From positions 7,385,001-7,449,000 of the forward strand of contig NZ_CP104467.1 of the NCBI RefSeq assembly GCF_025369935.1: 64,000 nucleotides of DNA. The letters are read 5' to 3'. Below the pieces are notes generated by a model. It did no database searches. It was not told the origin of the DNA and saw nothing but the letters and a program-made list of their open reading frames with translations. This document shows positions 33,267-41,938 of this stretch, one piece after another. Source of the DNA: Paenibacillus andongensis. GTDB taxonomy: Bacteria; Bacillota; Bacilli; Paenibacillales; NBRC-103111. Numbering within the stretch: position 1 is the stretch's first letter; the number at the start of each line of letters is the position of its first letter. Made by a program: the position numbers and the translations under genes.

Positions 33267-35083
33267 CCACCCAATTCGATGTCAAATTCATTATTATTCG
33301 CTGTGATCAAATACGTGTTGTTATCTATTTTTTCTATCTTACAGCCACGAAGTTTACCTATTTTATTTTCCATCCTTAAAATAAAGAAGGCGCGGTCGTG
33401 GAAAGGCGCAATCTTGCCATGCAAGACATTCCCTTCCGTACTTAACGTAACTTGGCCCGCGAGTTCTTGCTCCATATCGAAAGCAGCTTCTGCGGAAGTC
33501 ATCGCCCTCAGCCATGGATAAGTTTGATGGATACGTTCAAGCATTTCGGAAAAGTTTTTATACATCTTCTCCCAAGTCAAACCCCCGCTACGATCCTTTG
33601 AATAGGCGTCATCGGGATGGACAAAATGAGAAAAAACCCCATGCGTCGTTATGGCATTTGCAATTAACCACCGTTGGAAATCGCCTTCGGTATAGCCCGA
33701 AGTCACCCTCGGCATCTCCACAATGCCATCTTTCGCAATGCTGTATTCCTGCACATAAGCTAGTCCTTTTCCGTCTTCAGGATATAAAGAAGCAATGACC
33801 GCAAGCGTCGGCCAACTCTTCTTAATCGCTTCTCTGCCTTCCGGACTAAGCACATTAGATGGTGGGACATACGTTACCATGGAGTAACTCGGAAAAGCTT
33901 CGTGTGCAAAATTCACAGCTTCCTTGGTTGCCGCCGCCATATCATCGGTACTGCTCCATAGCTTATAACCGAACTCATCCGCGACTTCTTGACTTCCTGT
34001 AAACGATTGATGGTTATACCCATGCAGCCCAATTTCACCGCCGCTCTTCAACACCTCACGTCCGTACGAGATAAGCCCCTTTGAATCTTTGTCTGTCGGT
34101 GATTCAAAAGGAGGCTTGACTCGATCCTGATAGGATTCTATCAGAACCCCCGTATATTTAACATCACTCTGCTTCGCCAACGCGAGCATATCCGGCCACC
34201 AAATATCTTTGATAAAGGCAGGCCTCGTTTTGTGATACTCATTATAAATGATTGGATCTATTACCGAAGCTATCGGCATAGGAAAATCATCCAGATAGAC
34301 AATCTTCGAATTGAAGATCGGGTATACAAACACAGGCTCCAGCATACTAATTGCTCCTGAAATGAGTCCGCGATTCATTTTTTCCTGCAGCATGGTCCCG
34401 TTAAATACCATGAACTTGCCTTGACCATATGGATACTCCCAAAGAAGAGGAGCGCCCTCCACCGTTTTCGCCAAAACTTTGCTCTTCTTATCGAGCTCAA
34501 CCGACATCACCGAATTGGTGATGAATGGATCGTTAATGATTAAATTTTCCTCACCTATCAATACATTAGAAGTCAGATGAACACCCTGGGCATCATGACT
34601 CTCGCCCGCGTTCACAATTCCCATCTTGCGGTAAAGTCGATAAAAAGCATCCCCCTTTACGGGAGTCGTCTCTTGGAATACATATCCGCCTTGTGCCACA
34701 TATTGAGCGAGCTCATCGAGATTTCCAAGCAAGCCCATGTCAACGAACGTCGATATGACGACTTGACACCCCGAAGCTTGGAAAGCTCCACTTTGAACAT
34801 CGAGAGTCTTTACCGGCTTTTTCATGTATCCTAGCACATACTCCGTTTGGGTCTTTTGTTTCTCACTGAAGTCATCAGTACTATCGAATACAATGCAATA
34901 GGGCTTACCGGAAGGCTGTATCTGGGCAACAGCTGATTTCAACCCCTTCAGGCCATCGTTCGCTGTACCGTTGCGGTTGAATTGAAGAATAAATTTAGAA
35001 TTCGTAATTTGAACAGCGATAGCTAGCAGCAATATACCTATCAGAATGATATAGACGTTACGATTGAATTTGACTTTGTTCAT
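33263..35083 (-). CDS. PelA-like polysaccharide deacetylase (DUF2194), membrane-anchored
   Basis: 606 residues. N-terminal signal anchor (about 9-27), a Rossmann-like segment (60-250), then a carbohydrate-esterase-like domain with D265/D266 (YLDDFPMP) and metal motif H354-x3-H358 (GLHGYNHQ), plus a C-terminal beta domain. This corresponds to the deacetylase part of PelA; the glycoside hydrolase domain of Pseudomonas PelA is absent, as reported for Gram-positive pel loci. Expected role: partial de-N-acetylation of Pel outside the membrane, giving the cationic polymer. Starts inside the last 26 bases of the pelE-like gene. Confidence 0.85.
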   Translation of the reverse strand: MNKVKFNRNVYIILIGILLLAIAVQITNSKFILQFNRNGTANDGLKGLKSAVAQIQPSGKPYCIVFDSTDDFSEKQKTQTEYVLGYMKKPVKTLDVQSGAFQASGCQVVISTFVDMGLLGNLDELAQYVAQGGYVFQETTPVKGDAFYRLYRKMGIVNAGESHDAQGVHLTSNVLIGEENLIINDPFITNSVMSVELDKKSKVLAKTVEGAPLLWEYPYGQGKFMVFNGTMLQEKMNRGLISGAISMLEPVFVYPIFNSKIVYLDDFPMPIASVIDPIIYNEYHKTRPAFIKDIWWPDMLALAKQSDVKYTGVLIESYQDRVKPPFESPTDKDSKGLISYGREVLKSGGEIGLHGYNHQSFTGSQEVADEFGYKLWSSTDDMAAATKEAVNFAHEAFPSYSMVTYVPPSNVLSPEGREAIKKSWPTLAVIASLYPEDGKGLAYVQEYSIAKDGIVEMPRVTSGYTEGDFQRWLIANAITTHGVFSHFVHPDDAYSKDRSGGLTWEKMYKNFSEMLERIHQTYPWLRAMTSAEAAFDMEQELAGQVTLSTEGNVLHGKIAPFHDRAFFILRMENKIGKLRGCKIEKIDNNTYLITANNNEFDIELGG

Positions 35084-35987
35084 CCGTCTTCTCCTCCAAC
35101 CAAAACCTCACGATAGTTAATGCCTGATTCGATAATCGAATGGGAGATTTTCTTAATTGTATCAGCGTCGACTTCAATTGCTCGATCGAACGCATCGTAT
35201 AATACACTTTCATTAAACTGAGATAAGCATCCTCATGCAGCGGATACTGCTTTAAATACAGTAAAGCTGTCTGTTCCGCTTCCGCATACTCTTCCAAATC
35301 AAGATCGGTTCTAATCTTATCGACATAGACTTCCGCTGAATCCGGCGATTGTTCAATCAACAATTTCAACACGTTCGTGTAAGTATAGCTATATTTAATC
35401 CGGGTCCGTTCATCAAGAAAACCACTGCGCATATAAGATTTTAATATGTCGGAGTAAGAACGAAGAACATGCGTGTCTTCCTTGTTCTCCTCGAACTTAA
35501 CCGCCAGCTCTTGCAGGTTTAGTGTTATTTTGCGCTTCATCTCCATAATCGCGCTAACCGCATAATGCGACGTTTCCGTATCGTCATTACTGACGGCCAT
35601 TTGAAGAACTTCCAAATAGTCCAAAGAATCCTGCTTCAGTAAATCAATCATCACCCGGCGCCTCGTGGAAATATCATTGACGAGCAGCGCTTCCTCCAGT
35701 GGGACTACATTCATTTCCTTTTCCGTTTCCAACCTGCTCACCACATCCGGAAGATGATCGTTTTCGATAAGAATATCGTCAAACAACGATTTCCTCGCTT
35801 GTTGATGACGTACATCGTTACGTTCATGCCAACGCTTGGAGCGAAAGGCAGGCAGAAGAAATCCGATTACAGGAAATCCGACAGCAAGTACGATACGAAC
35901 CCAAGCTTCGTTCTTATCCTGCCGATGCCGGAATCCGATGACTGCAGAGCAAAATACGATGTAAACAAGCAGGATCCACTCAAGCAT
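35058..35987 (-). CDS. PelE-like membrane-anchored TPR protein
   Basis: 309 residues: two short N-terminal transmembrane helices (about 3-18 and 30-46), a charged cytoplasmic region and helical repeats, with a recognisable TPR-like pair near 225-290 (EEYAEAEQTALLYLKQYPLHEDAYLSLMKVYY). PelE of Pseudomonas has the same plan and contacts PelD and PelF. Assigned mainly by position between the PelD-like and PelA-like genes and by architecture, since sequence conservation in this family is low. Overlaps both neighbours. Confidence 0.7.
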   Translation of the reverse strand: MLEWILLVYIVFCSAVIGFRHRQDKNEAWVRIVLAVGFPVIGFLLPAFRSKRWHERNDVRHQQARKSLFDDILIENDHLPDVVSRLETEKEMNVVPLEEALLVNDISTRRRVMIDLLKQDSLDYLEVLQMAVSNDDTETSHYAVSAIMEMKRKITLNLQELAVKFEENKEDTHVLRSYSDILKSYMRSGFLDERTRIKYSYTYTNVLKLLIEQSPDSAEVYVDKIRTDLDLEEYAEAEQTALLYLKQYPLHEDAYLSLMKVYYTMRSIEQLKSTLIQLRKSPIRLSNQALTIVRFWLEEKTDEQSQIQS

Positions 35988-38172
35988 TGCTGAACTCCTC
36001 GTCTAGCATGCGCATATAAATACCATTTTGCTCAAAACGATTTAAGACGAAGGATGCTTCCTCCTGGCTCGAATTGGAGAGAAGCACAAGAAGCTTCCCG
36101 TCCCTGCTCATACCCAAATAATCCGTTTCCCGCAAAAATCTTGAAACTTTCTGTGGCGTTTCATCGGAAACATCAAAAGCATCGATTGGCGTAAGCAGCA
36201 TAAACTCAACGCCATGCTTGGCATTAGCAACTTGTTTACTAGCTAATATGTCGGCAAAAACCTCCGGTTTTAATACAGGCGTTCCATCCATATACCGCTG
36301 AACGGCCGTAGCTTCCACATAGGAAAGTGCTCGCGAAAGGGAGGAAGAGATTAAGTCCACTATAATTTTGAAAAGGTTCTGGTGATATAACGTAAAATAA
36401 TCAAACTTCATGGTATGGACAGAAATGACAGCAACGACTTTGCCATTATTGAAGACAGGAGCGGCAAGGAGGGGGATGTCCCCTTTTAAATCTTTGTTAA
36501 CAAAAAGCTTCTTCTCCTGAAGGAGCTTTTGGATATAAGGGAAATCCTCCACCTTCATCGATTTGCTCGCGTCAAATTGCGTACCGCTTGACCTAGCCAA
36601 GAGACGGAGGTAGCTGCCGTATTTATTCACCGTATAGATCGTAACCGTCTGCGATTTCATGACCGATTCCACGACGCTAACCGTCGAAGTAAAGATTTTT
36701 TCCGGCTCCAGACTTTCCAGCTCTTTAACAACAGAATAAATTTTACCAAAGCTGTCTCCGTTGTTCATAATTTGCTGCTGAAGCTCATCCTTAACCTGGC
36801 GAGTCTCCTTAAATACCTCTGTTAAAAACTCGTGTTTCTCGGACAGCGATTCAAGCTCTTTCTTCTTCGATTCAAGCATGGTGTTTTTCCGCTCAACCGT
36901 ATATCCGACGACTAATCCAATAAACAAGTAGACAGCGATATGAAAGAAAAAGTCAGGATCGTAAAATAGCGAAAGCATTTCCCGACCTTTACTGAGTTCA
37001 TTATAAATATAAAGTCCGGTTGACATCCCGACAGCAAGCATAGATTGTCTATTGCCGTATAGGATGCCGAACAAAATAATATAAATAATTTTGATATCGA
37101 TAAAGTCAGACAAGCTGTCTCTGAGCAGCAGGCTCATCCATGCTGTAAATCCGAAGGCAAACGCATTCTCTGCATAAGGCATCAACGTTCGAATGACTTG
37201 TCCTAGTCTTGAAGGAGCGGTTTGTTTCTTTGCCTTAACTCGTGTCTGCTCTTGTGAGGCATGCTTCTGAACGAACCAATTGTACGTCTTCGCAAGCCCC
37301 TGCTGAAACGAATTCTTTGGTACCCAGTCTAAATCGTTCGCTATACGACTGTTGTCCAGCTTGGAACGGTATATATCCCCTTCACGCTGCTCTGAATGCA
37401 CGATGGCCACCGAGCCATGCATACCTTCCAACGCACTAATTAATTGATTAACCGAATTCTCCGTATTCGCTGATAAATTATACACACCATCCAAACGGGA
37501 ATAAGACGAACGATAAATAGCGTCTGCCACATCTTCCACGTAGATGAAGTCCCTCGTTTGCCCGCCATCTCCGTAAACGACGAGTTCTTTTCCATTTATC
37601 ACTTTTTCCATAAATATGGAGATAACGCCACCTTCGCCGACGCTGCCTTGACGCGGTCCGTATACGTTAGAAAAACGGAAGCAAAGCGTATTCAAACCGT
37701 ACAATTGCTTCCACTTGCTGCAATACGTTTCACCAATCCATTTATTAATACCATAAGGGGAAATAGGATTACAGACCGAGGATTCCGTCAGAGGAATTTC
37801 ATCATTGTTTCCATAAACGGCAGCAGAAGAAGCGAAAATAAACTTATGAACATTATATTTCTGAGATAATGAAAGCATGTTGGAAAGCCCGAGTACATTG
37901 GATTTCGAATCCAGTCTCGGGTCTTCAACCGATGTCTTCACATTCACTTGAGCAGCGAGATGAACGACAGAATCAAACCGGTTACTGCGAAAAATTTCCT
38001 CGCATTTCCGATCCTCCACGGACAATACATAGCCTTTATGCTTAAAATCTACATTCTGCTTATTGCCGGTAGACAAATTATCTATGATATAAACTTCATA
38101 ACCTTCTTTATAGAAGCGTTCTGCGACAAAAGATCCAATAAAGCCATATCCTCCTGTAATTAACACCTTCAT
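35980..38172 (-). CDS. UDP-sugar epimerase fused to a PelD-like c-di-GMP receptor
   Basis: 730 residues. Residues 1-310 are an SDR epimerase (GGYGFIG 7-13; SSAAVYG; Y140-x3-K144) of the GalE/PelX class, expected to supply UDP-GalNAc or a similar donor. Residues about 340-440 hold four membrane helices, followed by a coiled coil (450-490), a GAF domain (about 500-620) and a degenerate GGDEF domain. In the last, R-E-T-D (681-684) lies exactly five residues before the GGDEF-equivalent R-D-G-K-L (690-694): an inhibitory-site RxxD is kept while the catalytic motif is lost, as in Pseudomonas PelD. First gene of the Pel operon. Confidence 0.88.
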   Translation of the reverse strand: MKVLITGGYGFIGSFVAERFYKEGYEVYIIDNLSTGNKQNVDFKHKGYVLSVEDRKCEEIFRSNRFDSVVHLAAQVNVKTSVEDPRLDSKSNVLGLSNMLSLSQKYNVHKFIFASSAAVYGNNDEIPLTESSVCNPISPYGINKWIGETYCSKWKQLYGLNTLCFRFSNVYGPRQGSVGEGGVISIFMEKVINGKELVVYGDGGQTRDFIYVEDVADAIYRSSYSRLDGVYNLSANTENSVNQLISALEGMHGSVAIVHSEQREGDIYRSKLDNSRIANDLDWVPKNSFQQGLAKTYNWFVQKHASQEQTRVKAKKQTAPSRLGQVIRTLMPYAENAFAFGFTAWMSLLLRDSLSDFIDIKIIYIILFGILYGNRQSMLAVGMSTGLYIYNELSKGREMLSLFYDPDFFFHIAVYLFIGLVVGYTVERKNTMLESKKKELESLSEKHEFLTEVFKETRQVKDELQQQIMNNGDSFGKIYSVVKELESLEPEKIFTSTVSVVESVMKSQTVTIYTVNKYGSYLRLLARSSGTQFDASKSMKVEDFPYIQKLLQEKKLFVNKDLKGDIPLLAAPVFNNGKVVAVISVHTMKFDYFTLYHQNLFKIIVDLISSSLSRALSYVEATAVQRYMDGTPVLKPEVFADILASKQVANAKHGVEFMLLTPIDAFDVSDETPQKVSRFLRETDYLGMSRDGKLLVLLSNSSQEEASFVLNRFEQNGIYMRMLDEEFSNA

Positions 38173-38424
38173 ACTGAGTTCCTCCAGGACAGATTATTTA
38201 TGCTTTCCATTCATCTTAATTTCGGTACAAATAGAAAGTATCAATATAGTACTTATAGCATATTTTTTCGCCATTTAACAGCAAAATATTGCGTTTTTCA
38301 ACCTATTTTTAGTTCTTTAGACCTATTTTTAAAATATAATTAACATACGTGCCAATATCTGTATTGTAACGTCATTCCCTGTCTGATAATATTTCAAAGA
38401 TAGATCCTGGAGGAGGTACATCTC
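38173..38424. promoter_or_regulatory. Divergent promoter region of the Pel operon and the DUF4832 gene
   Basis: AT-rich. Two identical ACCTATTTTT elements at 38301-38310 and 38321-38330 are spaced exactly 20 bases, i.e. on the same face of the helix; each is followed by A. A TATAAT box (38335-38340) follows on the plus strand without a good -35, which suggests an activator-dependent promoter. On the minus strand TTGCTG (38283-38278), 16 bases and TATGCT form a possible pel promoter. No riboswitch was recognised. Confidence 0.5.
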
Positions 38425-39822
38425 GTGAAATTCCGTCTTCATCGTGTGCTTATCGCTATAAGCCTTATTCTGGGGATATTGTGCGTTTTCGGCTACCGGA
38501 AACTTATGGCAATTGAAGTTATAAACCGAATCTCTTACTTTCCCGCGGAAACGAATCAAGTTCTGAATAACCCCTTTATGGGGTTTGTTATAGACGCAAA
38601 ATATAATGAGGCCAAGCAGCCCTTTCGGCTTGCTTATGCAAATTTAACATGGGCTGACCTGGAACCGGAAAAAGGGAAGTATGCCTTTGATGCCATTGAA
38701 AAAAAATTTCAATTTGCTTTATGGAAGCAAAAGGGAGTATCCCTTATTCTCAGAGTGGTCCTCGATTACCCGAGTAAAACACCGCATAAAGATATTCCGG
38801 ACTGGTTATATAAAGAAATCGACGAAAAAGGGGTTCCCTACGATTCTGACTACGGTAAGGGATTTAGTCCGGATTATAACAATCCTGTTCTGATCGAAAA
38901 TCACGAACGCCTGATCCAGGCTTTAGGTAATCGCTACGATAACGATCTCCAAATTGCCTTTATCGAGCTGGGCAGCGTAGGACATTGGGGCGAGTGGCAT
39001 ACCCATAACGAAGGAAACTCACCGATCGAATTCCCTAAAGAAGACGTTACCGATCTATATGTTGAGCATTATTTGCAAAATTTCAAACAAAAGCGTTTGC
39101 TAATGAGAAGACCTCATGAAATCGCATTGAATCATGGACTTGGGTTGTTTAATGACGCTTTCGGCTCACGCAAGTCAACGATTGACGGGTTTCTGCAATG
39201 GTACACCTATGGATATAAGTCTTGGCTTACTCAAAATGATCAGCCGGCCATGCCTGACTTCTGGAAATCAGCACCTAGCGGTGGCGAATTTACACCTGAT
39301 GGAGACTATTTGAATGATGCTCATATTGAAGAAACCTTGTTGCAGTCGAAGCTAACGCATGTAAGCTGGCTCGGTCCTAGCGCTCCTTACACAGAGCCTC
39401 TCGGCGGTCGGCTTCAGTCGAATATTGACCGATTCTTGAAAACCATTGGATATCGGTTTGTTATCGCAAAGGAGTCTCACGAAAAGGATATTCATGCGGG
39501 AAACCCGCTGCACGTCCAACTTACCATGATCAACAGAGGAGTAGCCCCCTTTTACTTTGCTTGGCCCTTGGAGCTTTCCCTAACGGATGAACAGGGAGCC
39601 ATCGTGTCCCAAATGCGGACAATAGATATTCGCGAATGGCTTCCAGGAGAAAAAGATGTAACGGGCACATTGTCAATTCCTAAGAACCTTGCGCCTGGAA
39701 ACTATAAGGTCAACGCTGCGATCCTTAATCCGCAAACTGGCAAACCAGAAGTGGACTTCGCTAACGACGGCAGGAGAAGCGACGGTCGTTATTCGCTTGG
39801 AACAGTTAGGGTACTTGATTAA
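38425..39822 (+). CDS. Secreted DUF4832-type TIM-barrel protein, possible glycoside hydrolase
   Basis: 465 residues, GTG start with GGAGGAGG 8 bases upstream. An uncleaved or cleaved signal segment (about 7-24), then a beta/alpha-barrel-like region (about 45-330): LNNPFMGF, LTWADLEPEKGKYAF and FIELGSVGHWGEWHTH carry the DUF4874/DUF4832 pattern, with E181 and E190 on strand ends like the catalytic acids of retaining glycosidases. The C-terminal ~115 residues form an Ig-like domain. Divergent from the Pel operon, whose PelA-like protein lacks a hydrolase domain, so this could be the locus's glycanase. That role is inference. Confidence 0.75.
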   Translation: MKFRLHRVLIAISLILGILCVFGYRKLMAIEVINRISYFPAETNQVLNNPFMGFVIDAKYNEAKQPFRLAYANLTWADLEPEKGKYAFDAIEKKFQFALWKQKGVSLILRVVLDYPSKTPHKDIPDWLYKEIDEKGVPYDSDYGKGFSPDYNNPVLIENHERLIQALGNRYDNDLQIAFIELGSVGHWGEWHTHNEGNSPIEFPKEDVTDLYVEHYLQNFKQKRLLMRRPHEIALNHGLGLFNDAFGSRKSTIDGFLQWYTYGYKSWLTQNDQPAMPDFWKSAPSGGEFTPDGDYLNDAHIEETLLQSKLTHVSWLGPSAPYTEPLGGRLQSNIDRFLKTIGYRFVIAKESHEKDIHAGNPLHVQLTMINRGVAPFYFAWPLELSLTDEQGAIVSQMRTIDIREWLPGEKDVTGTLSIPKNLAPGNYKVNAAILNPQTGKPEVDFANDGRRSDGRYSLGTVRVLD

Positions 39823-40103
39823 CAGCATTCAAGTCAAATTGTCTAGTAACACTGGATCCTATAAGCAAAGATTTCATTATAGCAAAAACCCGGCTACACC
39901 GTCCTTAAACGAGCGTGCTTGCAAAGATGCGGGGGAAATTGTTGTACGTTGTACAACTTCCCTTCCTAATTCACTAATTCCTTTATAAATAAATACACAA
40001 ATAAGTGAACAATTAAACAAGTAAATCAACTCAGCGACATCCTTAATTGGTCACGCTAAATAGGGGGTAAGCTTCGCCGCCCCCCTTAATCCAAAACATA
40101 CAA
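39823..40103. other. Intergenic region with a terminator-like hairpin
   Basis: Contains GTTGTAC-GTT-GTACAAC (39941-39957) flanked by GGGAA/TTCCC, which could end the DUF4832 transcript, although no T-run follows. The remainder shows no coding frame or other recognisable feature. Confidence 0.45.
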
Positions 40104-40150
40104 ACCAAAAAAATCCTTCGACTCAGGGAATCCATCCCTGTCGCCGAAGG
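40104..40150 (-). terminator. Intrinsic terminator of the TrpXYZ-like operon
   Basis: Minus-strand arms CCTTCG/CGAAGG (40150-40145 and 40120-40115) with inner AGGGA/TCCCT, followed by A and seven T residues. Confidence 0.85.
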
Positions 40151-40159
40151 CTTTTCGTT

Positions 40160-40954
40160 TTAACCCAGCACCACGCGGTCATCCGACAGCTTGTTGCCGC
40201 TGATGTGCTCGAACTCACCGAGCAGCTGCTCCACGGTGAGGTCCTTCTTCCGTTCCTCGCTCACATCAAGGATGATGCGCCCTTTGTCCATCATAATCAG
40301 GCGGTTGCCGAGACGAATCGCCTGCTCCATGTTGTGCGTGACCATCAAAGTGGTCAGCTTCATCTCGCGCACGATTTCCTCTGTCAATCGTGTGATGAGC
40401 TCCGCGCGCGAAGGATCCAGCGCGGCGGTGTGCTCATCAAGCAGCAAAATCTGCGGCTTGGTGAACGTAGCCATCAGCAAGCTGAGGGCTTGACGCTCTC
40501 CGCCGGAGAGCAGGCCCACCTTCGCGCGCAGACGGCCCTCCAGGCCGATGCCGAGGCGCTGCAGCTGTTCCAGGAACAGCGCGCGCTTACGCGCGGTGAC
40601 GCCGAAGCTTAGCCCGCGCTTCTTGCCGCGGGCATACGCCATGGCGAGATTCTCCTCGATCGTCATTCGAGGAGCGGTCCCCGCCATGGGATCTTGAAAG
40701 ACGCGGCCGACCCAGCGGCTGCGCTCGTATTCCGGCAGGTGGTGAATGACCTCGCCGCCGATTCGCACTTCGCCGGCATCCGGCGTCATGACGCCGGAAA
40801 TGATGTTCATCAGCGTCGATTTACCGGCGCCGTTACTGCCAATGACCGTGACGAAGTCACCGGGCTTGAGATTCAAGTTAATACCGATTAGCGCGATTTT
40901 CTCATCCGCTGAACCGGGGTTAAATAGCTTAGAAACGTTCGAGAGCTGAAGCAT
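40160..40954 (-). CDS. ABC transporter ATP-binding protein (TrpZ-like)
   Basis: 264-residue ATPase of an importer. Walker A GSNGAGKST (about 38-46), Q-loop FQDPMAG, signature LSGGERQ, Walker B ILLLDEHTAALD and H-loop VTHNM are all intact. Overlaps the permease gene by one base. The set binding protein-permease-ATPase with an ABC_sub_bind-type receptor resembles the TrpXYZ aromatic amino acid transporter family of Bacillota; the substrate is not provable here. Confidence 0.9.
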   Translation of the reverse strand: MLQLSNVSKLFNPGSADEKIALIGINLNLKPGDFVTVIGSNGAGKSTLMNIISGVMTPDAGEVRIGGEVIHHLPEYERSRWVGRVFQDPMAGTAPRMTIEENLAMAYARGKKRGLSFGVTARKRALFLEQLQRLGIGLEGRLRAKVGLLSGGERQALSLLMATFTKPQILLLDEHTAALDPSRAELITRLTEEIVREMKLTTLMVTHNMEQAIRLGNRLIMMDKGRIILDVSEERKKDLTVEQLLGEFEHISGNKLSDDRVVLG

Positions 40955-41868
40955 TAACGATCACCTCCCTTGTTCATTTTCACAGCAAGGGCGATGAGTT
41001 CAGCCGAACGCCTTTTCGCTGTTGCTTTTTGCTTAATGGCCCGCTGCACGGAAGGTAGAACAAGCGCGATAATAACAATAATCGCGGTAATAAGCTTCAA
41101 GTCTGATGCTTTGAGCCATTCGACGCGCAGGGCCAATGCGACAACAATACGGTACACGATGGAACCGAGTACAGCAGCCAGCGTCGCTTGAAAAACCGTC
41201 CGAGCGCCAAAAATCGCTTCCCCAATAATAACGGAAGCCAGTCCAATGACGATCATCCCGATCCCCATCGAGATGTCGGCAAAGCCAGACTGCTGCGCGA
41301 TGAGAGCTCCAGATAGTGCCACTAATCCGTTCGATAAGCTAACGCCTAGAATCGTAGTATTGTCGGTGTTTGCGCCGAAGCTGCGGATCATTCGCGCATT
41401 ATCACCCGTTGCTCGCAGAGCAAGTCCCAAGTCAGTATGCAGGAACGCATCTAACAGCAATTTGAATACGACAACGATAATAAGCACTACCGTAATCGGC
41501 GACACGGAAGTGAATATTGTATCGACATTGAGAAGTGAAATGTTCGGCTTGCCCATAATGCGCATATTAATGGAATACAAGGCAATCATCATGAGAATCC
41601 CTGATAGAAGTCCATTAATTTTACCCTTCGTATGAAGCAGTCCCGTACAAGCTCCCGCCAAAAGCCCGCCTGCAAAAGCAGCCAAACAAGCTAGCACCGG
41701 CGAATAGCCATGAGCAATCATGATAGCTGCAACAGCGCCGCCCGTTGTAAAACTCCCGTCCACCGTTAGATCGGGGAAATCGAGAATGCGAAACGTGATA
41801 TAAACACCAAGCGCCATCAATGCATAGAGAAGACCTAGCTCGACGGCACCATTCATTGAATCCATCAT
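40954..41868 (-). CDS. ABC transporter permease (TrpY-like, BPD_transp_2 type)
   Basis: 304 residues with about eight hydrophobic helices, of the branched-chain/ribose-type permease superfamily (ITFRILDFPDLTVDGSFTTGGAVAA; LRATGDNARMIRSFGANTDNTTILGVSLSNGLVALSGAL is the coupling loop). Directly upstream of its ATPase. A strong terminator separates it from the binding-protein gene. Confidence 0.9.
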   Translation of the reverse strand: MMDSMNGAVELGLLYALMALGVYITFRILDFPDLTVDGSFTTGGAVAAIMIAHGYSPVLACLAAFAGGLLAGACTGLLHTKGKINGLLSGILMMIALYSINMRIMGKPNISLLNVDTIFTSVSPITVVLIIVVVFKLLLDAFLHTDLGLALRATGDNARMIRSFGANTDNTTILGVSLSNGLVALSGALIAQQSGFADISMGIGMIVIGLASVIIGEAIFGARTVFQATLAAVLGSIVYRIVVALALRVEWLKASDLKLITAIIVIIALVLPSVQRAIKQKATAKRRSAELIALAVKMNKGGDR

Positions 41869-41888
41869 GTGAATAACCTCCTACTTTG

Positions 41889-41925
41889 AAAAAAAGGGGT
41901 GAACGAAAGCGACGTTCACCCCTTT
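41889..41925 (-). terminator. Intra-operon terminator between binding protein and permease
   Basis: Near-perfect 13-base arms AAAGGGGTGAACG (41893-41905) and CGTTCACCCCTTT (41913-41925) with a seven-base loop, followed on the minus strand by a run of T residues. It fits partial termination, leaving the binding protein in excess over the membrane parts. Confidence 0.85.
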
Positions 41926-41938
41926 TGTGTCTGAATCC

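Noticed and set aside
38173..38424. c-di-GMP riboswitch ahead of the Pel operon
   Set aside because: Looked for GEMM-type core sequences on both strands; none present. Control by c-di-GMP is more likely at the protein level.
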